In this document: piece by piece, positions 7,823 through 15,759 of the stretch | Layout of the letters: every line of letters starts with the position of its first letter | Numbering within the stretch: position 1 is the first letter of the stretch | NCBI GenBank assembly: GCA_004134985.1 | Contig: REGQ01000006.1 | Coordinates: 1 to 64,000 of the forward strand | Origin: Paenibacillaceae bacterium | GTDB taxonomy: Bacteria > Bacillota > Bacilli > Paenibacillales > Paenibacillaceae | Direction of reading: 5' to 3' | Length of the DNA stretch: 64,000 bases | Made by a program: the position numbers and the translations under genes | The notes under the pieces: generated by a model | Told to the model about the DNA's origin: nothing | Databases searched by the model: none | The model's input: the letters and a program-made list of their open reading frames with translations, nothing else

Positions 7823-8815
7823 TCATTCCCAGAATGGTGTGCCTGCAAATAAAAAGTGCTCCCCATTGACATACCTGCCAAATTCACGAGATACACACTT
7901 GTTTACATGTGTCGGCAGCCAATTGTTCGATTCAGGTGTACCAAGCGCGTTCCTCATCCCGATTAGTACTAGTGAAATAAATAATGCTTCTATTTGTGCC
8001 ACATATTCATTCGGTAGCGGAAACTGATTTCCATACCAATCAATGTACTGCTGTCTGGCATTGGGATGAATAAAGGTAAATGTGATGGCCAAATCAGTGA
8101 GAAAAGGACCGAGTCCACATGCGCCAAAGTCAATGGGATTTGCATCCCCACCTGCAAACACGATATTGGGAGGAACGATATCACCGTGCAATACGCCCCA
8201 ATTCATCTTATTTTGAGGGAGCGTGTCGAGCAGCGCCATTGCTTTTTCCCCTGCGGCTTCAAGGATCTGAAAATCCTGTGCATCTAATAGTCCCTCCCGC
8301 ACCCGTTGCTTGATCAAATCCAGAGCATCCTGTATGCGTGCACAATTAACCGTTGGACGGACAAAAGATGAAGGAGGTTGCCACTTACTGGCATGCTGGT
8401 GCAAAGCTGCCGTCATTTCAGCGGTGGATTTCAATTCTTGCTCGCTGGTAAAGTATTGTTTTTGCTCGCCTTCCACCCAACTGAGCATCGTGCAATTTAT
8501 ATCGTCCACTTGCGTAACGTACGCCCCTTGCTTATTTCGTTGTGGCACAGGGATGGTGAGATTACTCTCACGATTAAGCTCATCCAGCCATAGCAACTCC
8601 GAATTCAGCACATCTGGGCTCGTCCACATCTCTTCAAGCGTACTGATTTTAGATTTGTGAACACGCAGACTGTATAACAATCCACAATTATCTTCTATTT
8701 TGAAAACCGCGGCGCCGCTTTGAGCTACTGGCGATACGGATACAACGTTAATATCGTACTGTGCAAGCGCATGCTGCGCAATAAATGAATTATCCATTCC
8801 GTTCACACTTTCCAT
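7823..8815 (-). CDS. APH-family phosphotransferase (kinase-like fold)
   Basis: A 330-residue protein with the aminoglycoside-phosphotransferase/choline-kinase fold. The catalytic loop is GVLHGDIVPPNIVF (Asp and Asn), and the metal-binding motif is ANPIDFGACGLGP. The N-terminal lobe includes SGAAVFKIED and LYSLRVHKSK. The substrate cannot be told: homoserine, aminoglycosides, fructosamine and choline are all handled by this family. ATG 8815 has GGGGCGATTTCCT upstream, a weak ribosome site. A second ATG 6 codons later is possible. It precedes an unrelated AraC gene on the same strand by 43 bp. Confidence 0.82.
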   Translation of the reverse strand: MESVNGMDNSFIAQHALAQYDINVVSVSPVAQSGAAVFKIEDNCGLLYSLRVHKSKISTLEEMWTSPDVLNSELLWLDELNRESNLTIPVPQRNKQGAYVTQVDDINCTMLSWVEGEQKQYFTSEQELKSTAEMTAALHQHASKWQPPSSFVRPTVNCARIQDALDLIKQRVREGLLDAQDFQILEAAGEKAMALLDTLPQNKMNWGVLHGDIVPPNIVFAGGDANPIDFGACGLGPFLTDLAITFTFIHPNARQQYIDWYGNQFPLPNEYVAQIEALFISLVLIGMRNALGTPESNNWLPTHVNKCVSREFGRYVNGEHFLFAGTPFWE

Positions 8816-8858
8816 AGGAAATCGCCCCTAACACTAAGATAATGATATGGTACTAGGC

Positions 8859-9731
8859 CTACGAATCTGCTTTTTTTACGACAGGGATCCAAACTTCCAT
8901 TTCATACATGTCGTTGCCTCGATCATAGGTCATTTCAAACTCAGGGCCATTTGCGAAATGATAATCACAGGTCGGAAACCATTTCCCCCAAATACGTTTC
9001 CACAAAGCGTGAATGTCGTTTTGTCCGGCTGGGTTTAAGCCAGTTGAAAAAATAGCATACGTTTGCGGGGGAATTTGCAGCTTTTCAAACCCTGGCGGCA
9101 AACCATTCTGAGGCAAGAAATAACCGATCATATAAGAGAAATGCTCGCCGTTGTGATTGTATAGCACCGCATGAATCTGGCCATGTTCCCCCAAACCTGC
9201 AGCAGCGCGAATTCGTCTTACGGTTCCATCGGAAATGCACGTTCCCCAAAAATCATGTATTTCAATATATGGATTTTCGCTATCAGCATTGACCAGCGTT
9301 GAAACGCCGAACATTTCAAAGGCTGGTTTGTCCTCAATTTTGTAATTCATCTCCACATCTCCTTGAATCGAAATATGGAAGGAAAGTCGAGGATAGGCCT
9401 TGAGTGAAACGCCTTTGTCGCGCGCAGACATCGGCATCACGCCGTGCATTTTTTTGAACGCTCTGGAAAATGCCTCTGGTGATTCGTAACCATACTTCAA
9501 TGCAGTGTCGATGACCTTTACACCAGCGTTTTGCAGCTCAAATGCGGCAAGGGTAAGCCGCCTGCGCCGAATATATTCTGCCAGCGGTACATTGGTGATG
9601 AACGAAAACATCCGCTGAAAATGATAAGTTGAACAGCATGCTAATCTGGCTACGTGGTCGTAATCAATTGCTTCAGACAGGTGGGATTCAACATATTCCA
9701 TTGCGTTGTTCATGCGGTCTAGCCAATCCAT
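8859..9731 (-). CDS. AraC-family regulator with GyrI-like effector domain
   Basis: A 290-residue protein with an N-terminal AraC/XylS double helix-turn-helix (about 1-105: AMEYVESHLSEAIDYDHVAR, FQRMFSFITNVPLAEYIRRR, GYESPEAFSRAFKKMHGVMP) and a C-terminal GyrI-like ligand-binding domain (about 125-285). This is the Rob/BltR-like layout that senses small hydrophobic or cationic compounds. The start has GAAGGA upstream. No obvious efflux target is adjacent, although the phosphotransferase gene follows 43 bp downstream in the same direction and may be cotranscribed. Confidence 0.88.
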   Translation of the reverse strand: MDWLDRMNNAMEYVESHLSEAIDYDHVARLACCSTYHFQRMFSFITNVPLAEYIRRRRLTLAAFELQNAGVKVIDTALKYGYESPEAFSRAFKKMHGVMPMSARDKGVSLKAYPRLSFHISIQGDVEMNYKIEDKPAFEMFGVSTLVNADSENPYIEIHDFWGTCISDGTVRRIRAAAGLGEHGQIHAVLYNHNGEHFSYMIGYFLPQNGLPPGFEKLQIPPQTYAIFSTGLNPAGQNDIHALWKRIWGKWFPTCDYHFANGPEFEMTYDRGNDMYEMEVWIPVVKKADS

Positions 9732-9808
9732 TTAGATCCTTCTTTCAAGTATAAGTGATGGTGAGAAATGGAACCTTGCTATTCTTGCACAGAAATATCA
9801 TGGCTTTA

Positions 9809-9839
9809 GGCCATCACGTAAAGGATGGCCTTTTCTTTG
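9809..9839 (+). terminator. Hairpin with T tail inside a short repeat
   Basis: GGCCATC / GATGGCC stem (9809-9830) followed by TTTTCTTT. It forms the left part of the repeat at 9822-9868, a similar copy of which lies at 11050-11096. It could stop transcripts moving rightward, but no rightward gene precedes it. Confidence 0.5.
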
Positions 9840-9868
9840 AACTGAAATATAAATAACGCTGAACGATC
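9822..9868 (+). repeat. Short interspersed repeat, left copy
   Basis: Shares TTTTCTTTGAAC and AAATAACGCTGAAC at matching spacing with 11050-11096. Weaker similarity (CAAAGCAG versus CAAAGCTG) continues past each copy. Both copies have the same orientation and bracket the AT-rich SUKH/VOC gene pair. Confidence 0.7.
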
Positions 9869-9947
9869 CAGTCAAAGCAGGATTCACATAATGGTCCAAC
9901 AATTCAAACAAGGCGGTAAGCCATTCACTTCAAAGGTTGTTTCACAT

Positions 9948-10463
9948 TCATTCTACAACCCCCTGAAACGCTATTGAATTCGATATAATTAATTCCAAAA
10001 ATTGTTCAAGAGTACTTGCTACTTTTTCAACCTCTTCGAATTCGGGCTCACATCCACGTACAATAGCACCTCTATCATTTGTTAAATCAATTGCATAGTA
10101 GGAATATCCACCATCAACTGACATAACTATTGGCAAGTAATTATCCCACCACGTAGTTATTTCTGACTTCCAAATATAATCATCCATTGCTGCTTCTAAA
10201 CTGAGCAATTCATATTCATTCCATTTAAATGCAACATCCGAGCTGCTATTGAACTCATCCTCACAAATAAACCAAGTCTTCTCATTCGGTGTAATGCATT
10301 TTTTAACTACATTTAAAAAATCTAAATATTCATTTGGGATTTCTTTATATCTAGATATAATGCTAGTATTTAAATTTAATTGAAACTCAGATTTTTTGGT
10401 TATGTCCCAACCATTTTCATTAGCCCAAATCATAAATTCGCCAATTTTATTATTTATTTTCAT
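9948..10463 (-). CDS. SMI1/KNR4 (SUKH)-like protein
   Basis: A 171-residue acidic protein, tentatively of the SUKH superfamily. IPNEYLDFLNVVKKCITP followed by an FICEDEF-like segment, and later PIVMSVDGGYSYYAIDL, follow the SUKH pattern of a loading helix and a core strand. In other bacteria such proteins are often immunity proteins for contact-dependent or polymorphic toxins, but no toxin gene is adjacent. The coding sequence is clearly more AT-rich than the flanking genes, as is the neighbouring VOC gene, which suggests acquisition. A GTG at 10466 is an alternative start. The ribosome site is poor. Confidence 0.6.
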   Translation of the reverse strand: MKINNKIGEFMIWANENGWDITKKSEFQLNLNTSIISRYKEIPNEYLDFLNVVKKCITPNEKTWFICEDEFNSSSDVAFKWNEYELLSLEAAMDDYIWKSEITTWWDNYLPIVMSVDGGYSYYAIDLTNDRGAIVRGCEPEFEEVEKVASTLEQFLELIISNSIAFQGVVE

Positions 10464-10527
10464 CACCCACTAATCGTTTTCTAACCACGCCTGTTTAACT
10501 ATCCTGACTGTTAGCTTAAACGACGAG

Positions 10528-10893
10528 TTAACCTCTCCAAATACATATTCGATTACCATCAGGATCATTTACATAAAATGCCCAAGGTTTCCCATCCTCA
10601 ATTATTTCGAGATCTGTTACTTCATTCCCATTGGTTTTTAATTTTTGATGAAGTTTGTCCAAATCATCTATATCTGCAATAAACCCGGCGTCAAAAAACG
10701 GATCTCCATTAGGGAAGTAATTTCTATTTATTTTTTCCATTTTATAAATAAACAACGGGTTGCCTGAGATTTCAAGCATTGCAAAATCTATTCCATTATT
10801 GACCGAAATCTTGCAATCAAAATTATCCTGATACCACTTTATTGATCTCTCAAAATCTAAGGTCATAATGTCTAAATAAGATGATTTTATCAA
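10528..10893 (-). CDS. VOC (glyoxalase/bleomycin-resistance) family protein
   Basis: A 121-residue single-domain VOC protein with paired beta-alpha-beta modules. MTLDFERSIKWYQDNFDCKI is the first module, and DGKPWAFYVNDPDGNRICIW is the typical C-terminal module with a metal-ligand Glu/Asp position. It starts at TTG 10893. An ATG a few bases upstream is out of frame. AT-rich like the preceding SUKH-like gene and on the same strand. Members bind metals and act as lyases, dioxygenases or drug-binding proteins, and the substrate cannot be inferred. Confidence 0.8.
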   Translation of the reverse strand: MIKSSYLDIMTLDFERSIKWYQDNFDCKISVNNGIDFAMLEISGNPLFIYKMEKINRNYFPNGDPFFDAGFIADIDDLDKLHQKLKTNGNEVTDLEIIEDGKPWAFYVNDPDGNRICIWRG

Positions 10894-11002
10894 AAAAGAA
10901 CATCCCCATTTCCTTCGATTGATAATTATCTTATTTCGCTATTACATGTTATTTCCCTTTTTTTGTAATTATCCTGCCCATTAACCGAATGATTTTTACA
11001 AA

Positions 11003-11039
11003 GATAAGACCGGATTAAGTGTATTTCTCCGGTCTTATC
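11003..11039. repeat. Perfect 11-bp inverted repeat
   Basis: GATAAGACCGG (11003-11013) and CCGGTCTTATC (11029-11039) form a stable stem-loop just upstream of the right copy of the short repeat. There is no long T run, so terminator function is uncertain. It may end the serine-hydrolase transcript, which comes from the right on the minus strand. Confidence 0.5.
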
Positions 11040-11049
11040 CCCCGCAAAA

Positions 11050-11096
11050 GGATTAGCCTTTTCTTTGAACCATTATGTAAATAACGCTGAACTATC
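11050..11096 (+). repeat. Short interspersed repeat, right copy
   Basis: Partner of the repeat at 9822-9868, with 12-base and 14-base identical blocks in the same order and orientation. It lies between the VOC gene and the serine-hydrolase gene. Confidence 0.7.
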
Positions 11097-11124
11097 GTTC
11101 TCCGTAACAAAGCTGTTGAACAAC

Positions 11125-12519
11125 TTAGCCGATTTGTTTGTCCGCCCGGAAAGATTTTCCCTCTTGATGAATATGCAATGCAACCACATGGCCATCACCG
11201 TTTCTTTCGAAATCGACCACAGCGTTCAGTCCCTCTGTTGAAAATTTCGTTTCCGATTCGGGAGACAGCCGTATTGGGGACTGTCCCTGAATTCGCAAGC
11301 TCAAGTCAATGTCATCTTGTATGACTGAGGCTTGCAGTCCGGATGCTGATTTAAAATCGCCTGCGTACTCATTTAGTATATTGGCTGGTACATTAACATT
11401 AGTTTTGTCAGAAAAATACCCGGGCCATCCGTATTCGCGCGCGATGGCTTGCTCGATTTCCATAAGCATTGGATAGCCTTCGTTTGAGTTGATCATGATG
11501 ACGGCACCAAAACCGAGATGTTTGGATAAAACGAACCGGGCTACAAAACCTTCATCCCACCCGCTATGGCAGAAACGGCCACTTTCCCCTTCACCCTCAA
11601 GGAAAAAGCCGATGCCCATATGATCCTCGACCTGGGCGGTTAACATTTGGTTTAGCGTGTCCGCAGAAAGAATGCCATTGGAATTATTTTTCAATGCTAA
11701 TTGCAATTCGATACCTAAACGAGCAAGATCCGAAGGCGTCGTCCAGAGGCCTGCGGCCGCCATTTCGGGATAGACGTGCCACTTGCCTTGGAGGGGCCTG
11801 CCTTTCGAAGGGTGTGCCGTTGCGGCAAACTCATGCCATTGGGGCGGCAGCGGCTGTTCGTATGTACTGTTCGCAAGGCCTAACGGTTTGAATAGCAACT
11901 CGCTCATGATTTCGGCAAAAGGTAGACCCAGCCAATCTACAACAAGCTGTTGCGCGACGGTTGTGCCCCCTCCGGAATATCGGTATTGCAATCCTGGAAT
12001 GAGATTGACTTCCACGGCCGAGGTATTAGCCGGATGTTGTCCATTCAGAATTTGCACTACCGTGGGAATTTCATCGGTTGTTTCGTAACCGGGAAATCCG
12101 TGAATAGTAAGCCCGGCACTATGACTTAATAATTGCCGAAGCGTCACTTTTGGCTGCCAGCCTGAAACAGACGGTATCTTCCAGGACTTTAGGTAATCGT
12201 TCACGTCCTGATCAAGATCCAATCTCCCTTGATGAACTAATCGCATGACCGTTAAAGCAAAAACCGGCTTACTGATCGAGCCAGCTTGGAAGAGTGTCAT
12301 CTCGGTTACCGGGTCGGGATTTCCCGCCTCGCGAAGCCCGAATCCCCGAGCCCATTCCAGTTTGAAATTATTGATAACCGCAATGGATACCCCGGGCGTA
12401 TTGAAATATTTCATTCGTTCATCTAACGTTGCTTCCTTGCCGTATTTATTTTTATAATGGGTTTCCGGTAGTAAACGATGAATAATGGCTTCAATTCTTT
12501 CCTCAACCGCTTTGGCCAT
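11125..12519 (-). CDS. Serine hydrolase, class C beta-lactamase / PBP4* family
   Basis: A 464-residue serine hydrolase. The nucleophile motif SxxK is seen in QAGSISKPVFAL (about residue 82), the YxN-like motif in YRYSGGGTT (about 184), and the KTG-equivalent as CHSGWDEGFV (about 330). A C-terminal lipocalin-like segment (about 380-464) is typical of this group. No signal peptide is visible, so it is probably cytoplasmic and acts as an esterase or peptidase rather than on beta-lactams. TTG 12522 precedes ATG 12519, and GAGGGG is properly placed for the ATG. It stands alone on the minus strand. Confidence 0.87.
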   Translation of the reverse strand: MAKAVEERIEAIIHRLLPETHYKNKYGKEATLDERMKYFNTPGVSIAVINNFKLEWARGFGLREAGNPDPVTEMTLFQAGSISKPVFALTVMRLVHQGRLDLDQDVNDYLKSWKIPSVSGWQPKVTLRQLLSHSAGLTIHGFPGYETTDEIPTVVQILNGQHPANTSAVEVNLIPGLQYRYSGGGTTVAQQLVVDWLGLPFAEIMSELLFKPLGLANSTYEQPLPPQWHEFAATAHPSKGRPLQGKWHVYPEMAAAGLWTTPSDLARLGIELQLALKNNSNGILSADTLNQMLTAQVEDHMGIGFFLEGEGESGRFCHSGWDEGFVARFVLSKHLGFGAVIMINSNEGYPMLMEIEQAIAREYGWPGYFSDKTNVNVPANILNEYAGDFKSASGLQASVIQDDIDLSLRIQGQSPIRLSPESETKFSTEGLNAVVDFERNGDGHVVALHIHQEGKSFRADKQIG

Positions 12520-12736
12520 CAATTTCCCCTCGCTTTGCTCGTATTTGACATGAGATCAACCTTGCCGTCGCCACGGCTCGAGTAAGTCACATTACCTCCT
12601 TCGGAAATATTAAATTACAAATAACAATATTCCACGGATTGAGCTAATTTTCCTCCCATTTTCCTCCATAAAACTGCCTGTTAGCTCAACACCGATTCAA
12701 AAACTTTTCAGACATATATCATATTCGTGACTAAAT

Positions 12737-12764
12737 AAAAGACCCCTATACGAGGGGTCTTTTT
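12737..12764. terminator. Rho-independent terminator (bidirectional)
   Basis: AAAAGACCCCT / AGGGGTCTTTT stem with T runs on both sides. On the minus strand it follows the Nudix gene and the remnant at 12771. No plus-strand gene precedes it. Confidence 0.75.
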
Positions 12765-12770
12765 CATTTT

Positions 12771-12959
12771 CAGGAGACGATCGACAACGACATACTGGTC
12801 GAACGCATTAACGAGTTGAAGTCGAAGTACGATGTTCTAGCAAACCGTAAATCCGAGGTAGAGCGCCAGCTTGACGAGAACCAGGCTGACCCATCCCGCT
12901 TCAAGGAATTCCACAAAAAACTTGCCGTTATTTGTGATACGGTTCACCGCGGCCGCAAT
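12771..12959 (+). pseudogene. Coding remnant with coiled-coil character
   Basis: An open frame without a start codon or ribosome site runs from the terminator into the end of the converging Nudix gene. It encodes a charged, helical stretch (ILVERINELKSKYDVLANRK, SEVERQLDENQADPSRFKEF). It could be a piece of a serine-recombinase C-terminal coiled coil, but I cannot confirm that. Beyond 12959 the frame is only the antisense of the Nudix gene. Probably a decayed fragment. Confidence 0.35.
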
Positions 12960-13516
12960 TATACTTTGAACAATCCATATCCAGGGAACGATACAATAGG
13001 ATTCTCGTCTTTGACAAGTCCGGTTCCGGACTGCTGTTTGGCTACGCTAACGAGCCATTTGGTAAAATCTGCGACATCCAGTTGTTCCATTTCTTCCACA
13101 CTGAAAAATCCTGCCTGATCCACTTCAACACCGTCTGGAACAGGATCACCCGCAATATATTTCATCGAAAAGGCGACATAAAGGTTATGGATGGAGCGCG
13201 GCAGGTCCCGCAATGCAACGATGCTCTGCACTTCAGCTGTAACCTGAGTTTCCTCCAGCACTTCTCTGACGATCGTATCTTCGATTAGTTCGCTCTGCTC
13301 AATGTAGCCGCCGGGATTTGTCCATTTCCCCTTGCCAGGCTCCTGCGCGCGCCGGACAAGCAGCAGCTTGCCTTCTCGTTCGACAAGCGCGCCGACGCCG
13401 ACGCTATAATTTCCCCAGTGCACATAGCTGCAGGAGGTGCAGGCCAATCGCAATGCATCATCAACGGTTCGAGTCTCAAGTGCAGATCCGCACAACATAC
13501 AAAATTTAGCTTCCAT
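12959..13516 (-). CDS. Nudix hydrolase with N-terminal zinc ribbon
   Basis: A 185-residue protein. An N-terminal zinc ribbon (CMLCG at 6-10 and CTSC at 26-29) is followed by a Nudix domain with the complete box GX5EX7REVLEETQ (from GGYIEQSE, about residues 68-91). The Nudix box binds the metal that drives hydrolysis of nucleoside-diphosphate-linked substrates. The zinc ribbon plus Nudix layout resembles NudC-type NADH pyrophosphatases, but the NudC SQPWPFPxS motif is not seen, so the substrate is open. GGTGAGATGA directly precedes the ATG. It is transcribed toward the terminator at 12737-12764. Confidence 0.9.
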   Translation of the reverse strand: MEAKFCMLCGSALETRTVDDALRLACTSCSYVHWGNYSVGVGALVEREGKLLLVRRAQEPGKGKWTNPGGYIEQSELIEDTIVREVLEETQVTAEVQSIVALRDLPRSIHNLYVAFSMKYIAGDPVPDGVEVDQAGFFSVEEMEQLDVADFTKWLVSVAKQQSGTGLVKDENPIVSFPGYGLFKV

Positions 13517-13950
13517 TCATCTCACCCTGTATTCTACTAGTATAGTATGTCAGTTCACTAATCATATCCCCGGGCAGGCAAATCTGCAAGCGTGAAATGA
13601 AAGGGCATTATTTACTCAAATAGCACTGGCTCATTGTGAGGATAGCAGCTTCATTCATATATGTATATCAATGACATAATAAGGATGTGAAAATTCAAAT
13701 CTGCAAGATTGTTAATGTTTTGAAAAACCGAGACTTTTCAAAGTGTTAGGGCTCAGATCAGTTGAATATATCAGTGATATAGATTATGATTGATTTAAGT
13801 AAATTACAATTAATTTTTGACCAGACACTCTATTTGGAAGCGGTATCAATATTTTCGGAATGTATGCTCCTCCATCCAGAGGACGATGAAGCCGGTTACG
13901 CTGGATATAATAATAGCCAATACCAAGTTTGAACGCGAGGATGGTATGAG
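13517..13950. other. Intergenic region before the GH110-like gene
   Basis: No gene seen. It holds two inverted repeats that may be operators: TTTGAAAA (13718-13725) with TTTTCAAA (13735-13742), and an AT-rich dyad ATATATCAGTGATATAG near 13767-13783. These probably serve the glycosidase pair that starts at 13951. I cannot assign -35/-10 boxes with confidence. Confidence 0.4.
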
Positions 13951-15759
13951 ATGCAGACAAAAACGAACCATTCGTTATCCGACTATTCGCTTATCCGGAT
14001 AACGGATTACGGTGCACAGCCGGATTCCGGCGAGGATACTGCGGTGCCCATGCAGCGGGCGCTGGCGGCTGCTTTCGCGACCGGGGGACCGGTTGTGCTT
14101 GAGTGTCCGAAAGGACGCTATGATTTTTATACCCGTGAAGCAGTGAGGGCACCTTACTATATTTCCAATACGGCAAGTGAAGAAGAGAATTTGGATGTGA
14201 CGAAGACCATCGGATTGTTCCTTAAAGGGATGAAGAACCTCGTGCTGGAAGGGAACGGATCGCGGTTTGTGTTTCATGGCAAGCAAACGATGATCGTGCT
14301 TGATGGTTGTGAAAATATTGAAATACGCGGCCTTCACATGGACTATGAGCGGCCGACGATGGCGGAAATGACCGTAGAGCGCCTGGGACCTGATTATATT
14401 GAAGGGAGGGTACATCCGGACTCCAGCTATACGATCGAGGATGGGAAGCTATATTGGATCGGAGAAGGCTGGTCGTTCACGGATGGCCCAATGCAGCAAT
14501 ATGATCCGGCAACGGATACGACCTGGCGAATAAACAACTGGCTGCCCGCGGTCGAGCGTGTGGAGCAGACTGCCCCGCACAGCCTGCGAATTTACGGCAA
14601 GGATCTTCCTGGGCTAACAACAGGGACGGTATTGCAAATGCGTGACGGCCTGCGCGATCAAGTCGGCACTTTTGTTACGGGAAGCCGAGATATCCGCTGG
14701 CAGGATGTGAGCATGCATTATATGCATGGGCTGGGAATCATCTGTCAATATAGCGAAAACCTTTCATTTGATCGCATGAACATCGCTCCTGACCCGCAAA
14801 GCGGACGAACGGTCGCGGCATTTGCCGATTTCATTCATTTGTCCGGCTGCCGGGGGAAAGTGAATGTTGCCAACAGCCGGTTTATTGGCGGGCATGACGA
14901 TGCGATTAACGTGCATGGCACCCATTTGCTTGTCATTTCCCAGCCATCGTCCAATCAGGTGATCGTCCGGTTTATGCATCCGCAAACCTATGGTTTTGAT
15001 GCTTTTTTTGCCGGGGATGTAATTGAATTTGTAAGGGGCGGCTCGCTTTCGACCTATGCGAACAACCGGGTAAAGGAAGTTGAACGCATAAACGGCCGGG
15101 ATATTCTGTTAACGCTGGACAGTCCGGTGCCGCTTGATCTGCAGGAAGGCGATGTTATTGAAAATGTGACATGGACGCCGGAGGTTGCGATTAAGGGCAA
15201 TTATTTTGCAAGAATACCGACGAGGGGCATCCTTGTGACGACGCGCCGCGAGGTCGTTATCGAAGACAATGTGTTCGAAAGAATGACGATGAGCGCCGTA
15301 TCCGTCGCCGATGATGCGCAGTCCTGGTATGAATCAGGCCGAGTAAGCGATCTTCTTATTCGCGGCAACCGGTTTATCGAATGCGGGAATGGCAGCCACC
15401 CTGTCATTTATATTGAGCCGGAGAACAAGGAGATCAGTGACGCCGATCCTGTCCACTCCAATATACGCATTGAGAACAACAGCTTCATTATGAATGATGC
15501 CACAGTGCTTCATGCCAAAAGCACGCAGTCGCTTCGTTTTGCCGATAATGAAATTTCTTTGGCAGCGGGTCAACCGGATTTAACTGGGCCAAAGAATCTT
15601 ATTCGTCTTGTAGCATGCAGTAAGGTGGAGATTTCCGGCAATGCCATTGCAGGCGAACTTAACAGGACGGTGCATATTAGCCGCATGGCGCGGAACACGG
15701 TGCACCTCTCTTCGCAGCAGGGAATTAAGGTAATGGAAGAAGGGGCGAATAATGAGTAA
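13951..15759 (+). CDS. GH110-like alpha-1,3-galactosidase (right-handed beta-helix)
   Basis: A 602-residue parallel beta-helix protein. It opens with ITDYGAQPDSGEDTAVPMQR, the usual first coil of pectate-lyase-like hydrolases. The segments ECPKGRYDFYTREAV, YYISNTASEEE, LFLKGMKNLVLEGNG and MDYERPTMAEMTV strongly resemble GH110 exo-alpha-1,3-galactosidases, which cut the blood-group B/alpha-Gal terminus. This is from recall of the family and was not searched. Later coils contain HGLGIICQYSENLSF, the Asp-rich FIGGHDDAINVHGTH and GILVTTRREVVIEDN. No signal peptide is present, so it acts in the cytoplasm. GAGG and GTATGAG precede the ATG. The next gene overlaps by 8 bases, indicating an operon. 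Other exo-acting beta-helix glycosidases remain possible. Confidence 0.72.
   Translation: MQTKTNHSLSDYSLIRITDYGAQPDSGEDTAVPMQRALAAAFATGGPVVLECPKGRYDFYTREAVRAPYYISNTASEEENLDVTKTIGLFLKGMKNLVLEGNGSRFVFHGKQTMIVLDGCENIEIRGLHMDYERPTMAEMTVERLGPDYIEGRVHPDSSYTIEDGKLYWIGEGWSFTDGPMQQYDPATDTTWRINNWLPAVERVEQTAPHSLRIYGKDLPGLTTGTVLQMRDGLRDQVGTFVTGSRDIRWQDVSMHYMHGLGIICQYSENLSFDRMNIAPDPQSGRTVAAFADFIHLSGCRGKVNVANSRFIGGHDDAINVHGTHLLVISQPSSNQVIVRFMHPQTYGFDAFFAGDVIEFVRGGSLSTYANNRVKEVERINGRDILLTLDSPVPLDLQEGDVIENVTWTPEVAIKGNYFARIPTRGILVTTRREVVIEDNVFERMTMSAVSVADDAQSWYESGRVSDLLIRGNRFIECGNGSHPVIYIEPENKEISDADPVHSNIRIENNSFIMNDATVLHAKSTQSLRFADNEISLAAGQPDLTGPKNLIRLVACSKVEISGNAIAGELNRTVHISRMARNTVHLSSQQGIKVMEEGANNE

Noticed and set aside
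13285-13509. Overlapping short frames opposite the Nudix gene
   Set aside because: Shadows of a well-supported gene with a Nudix box.
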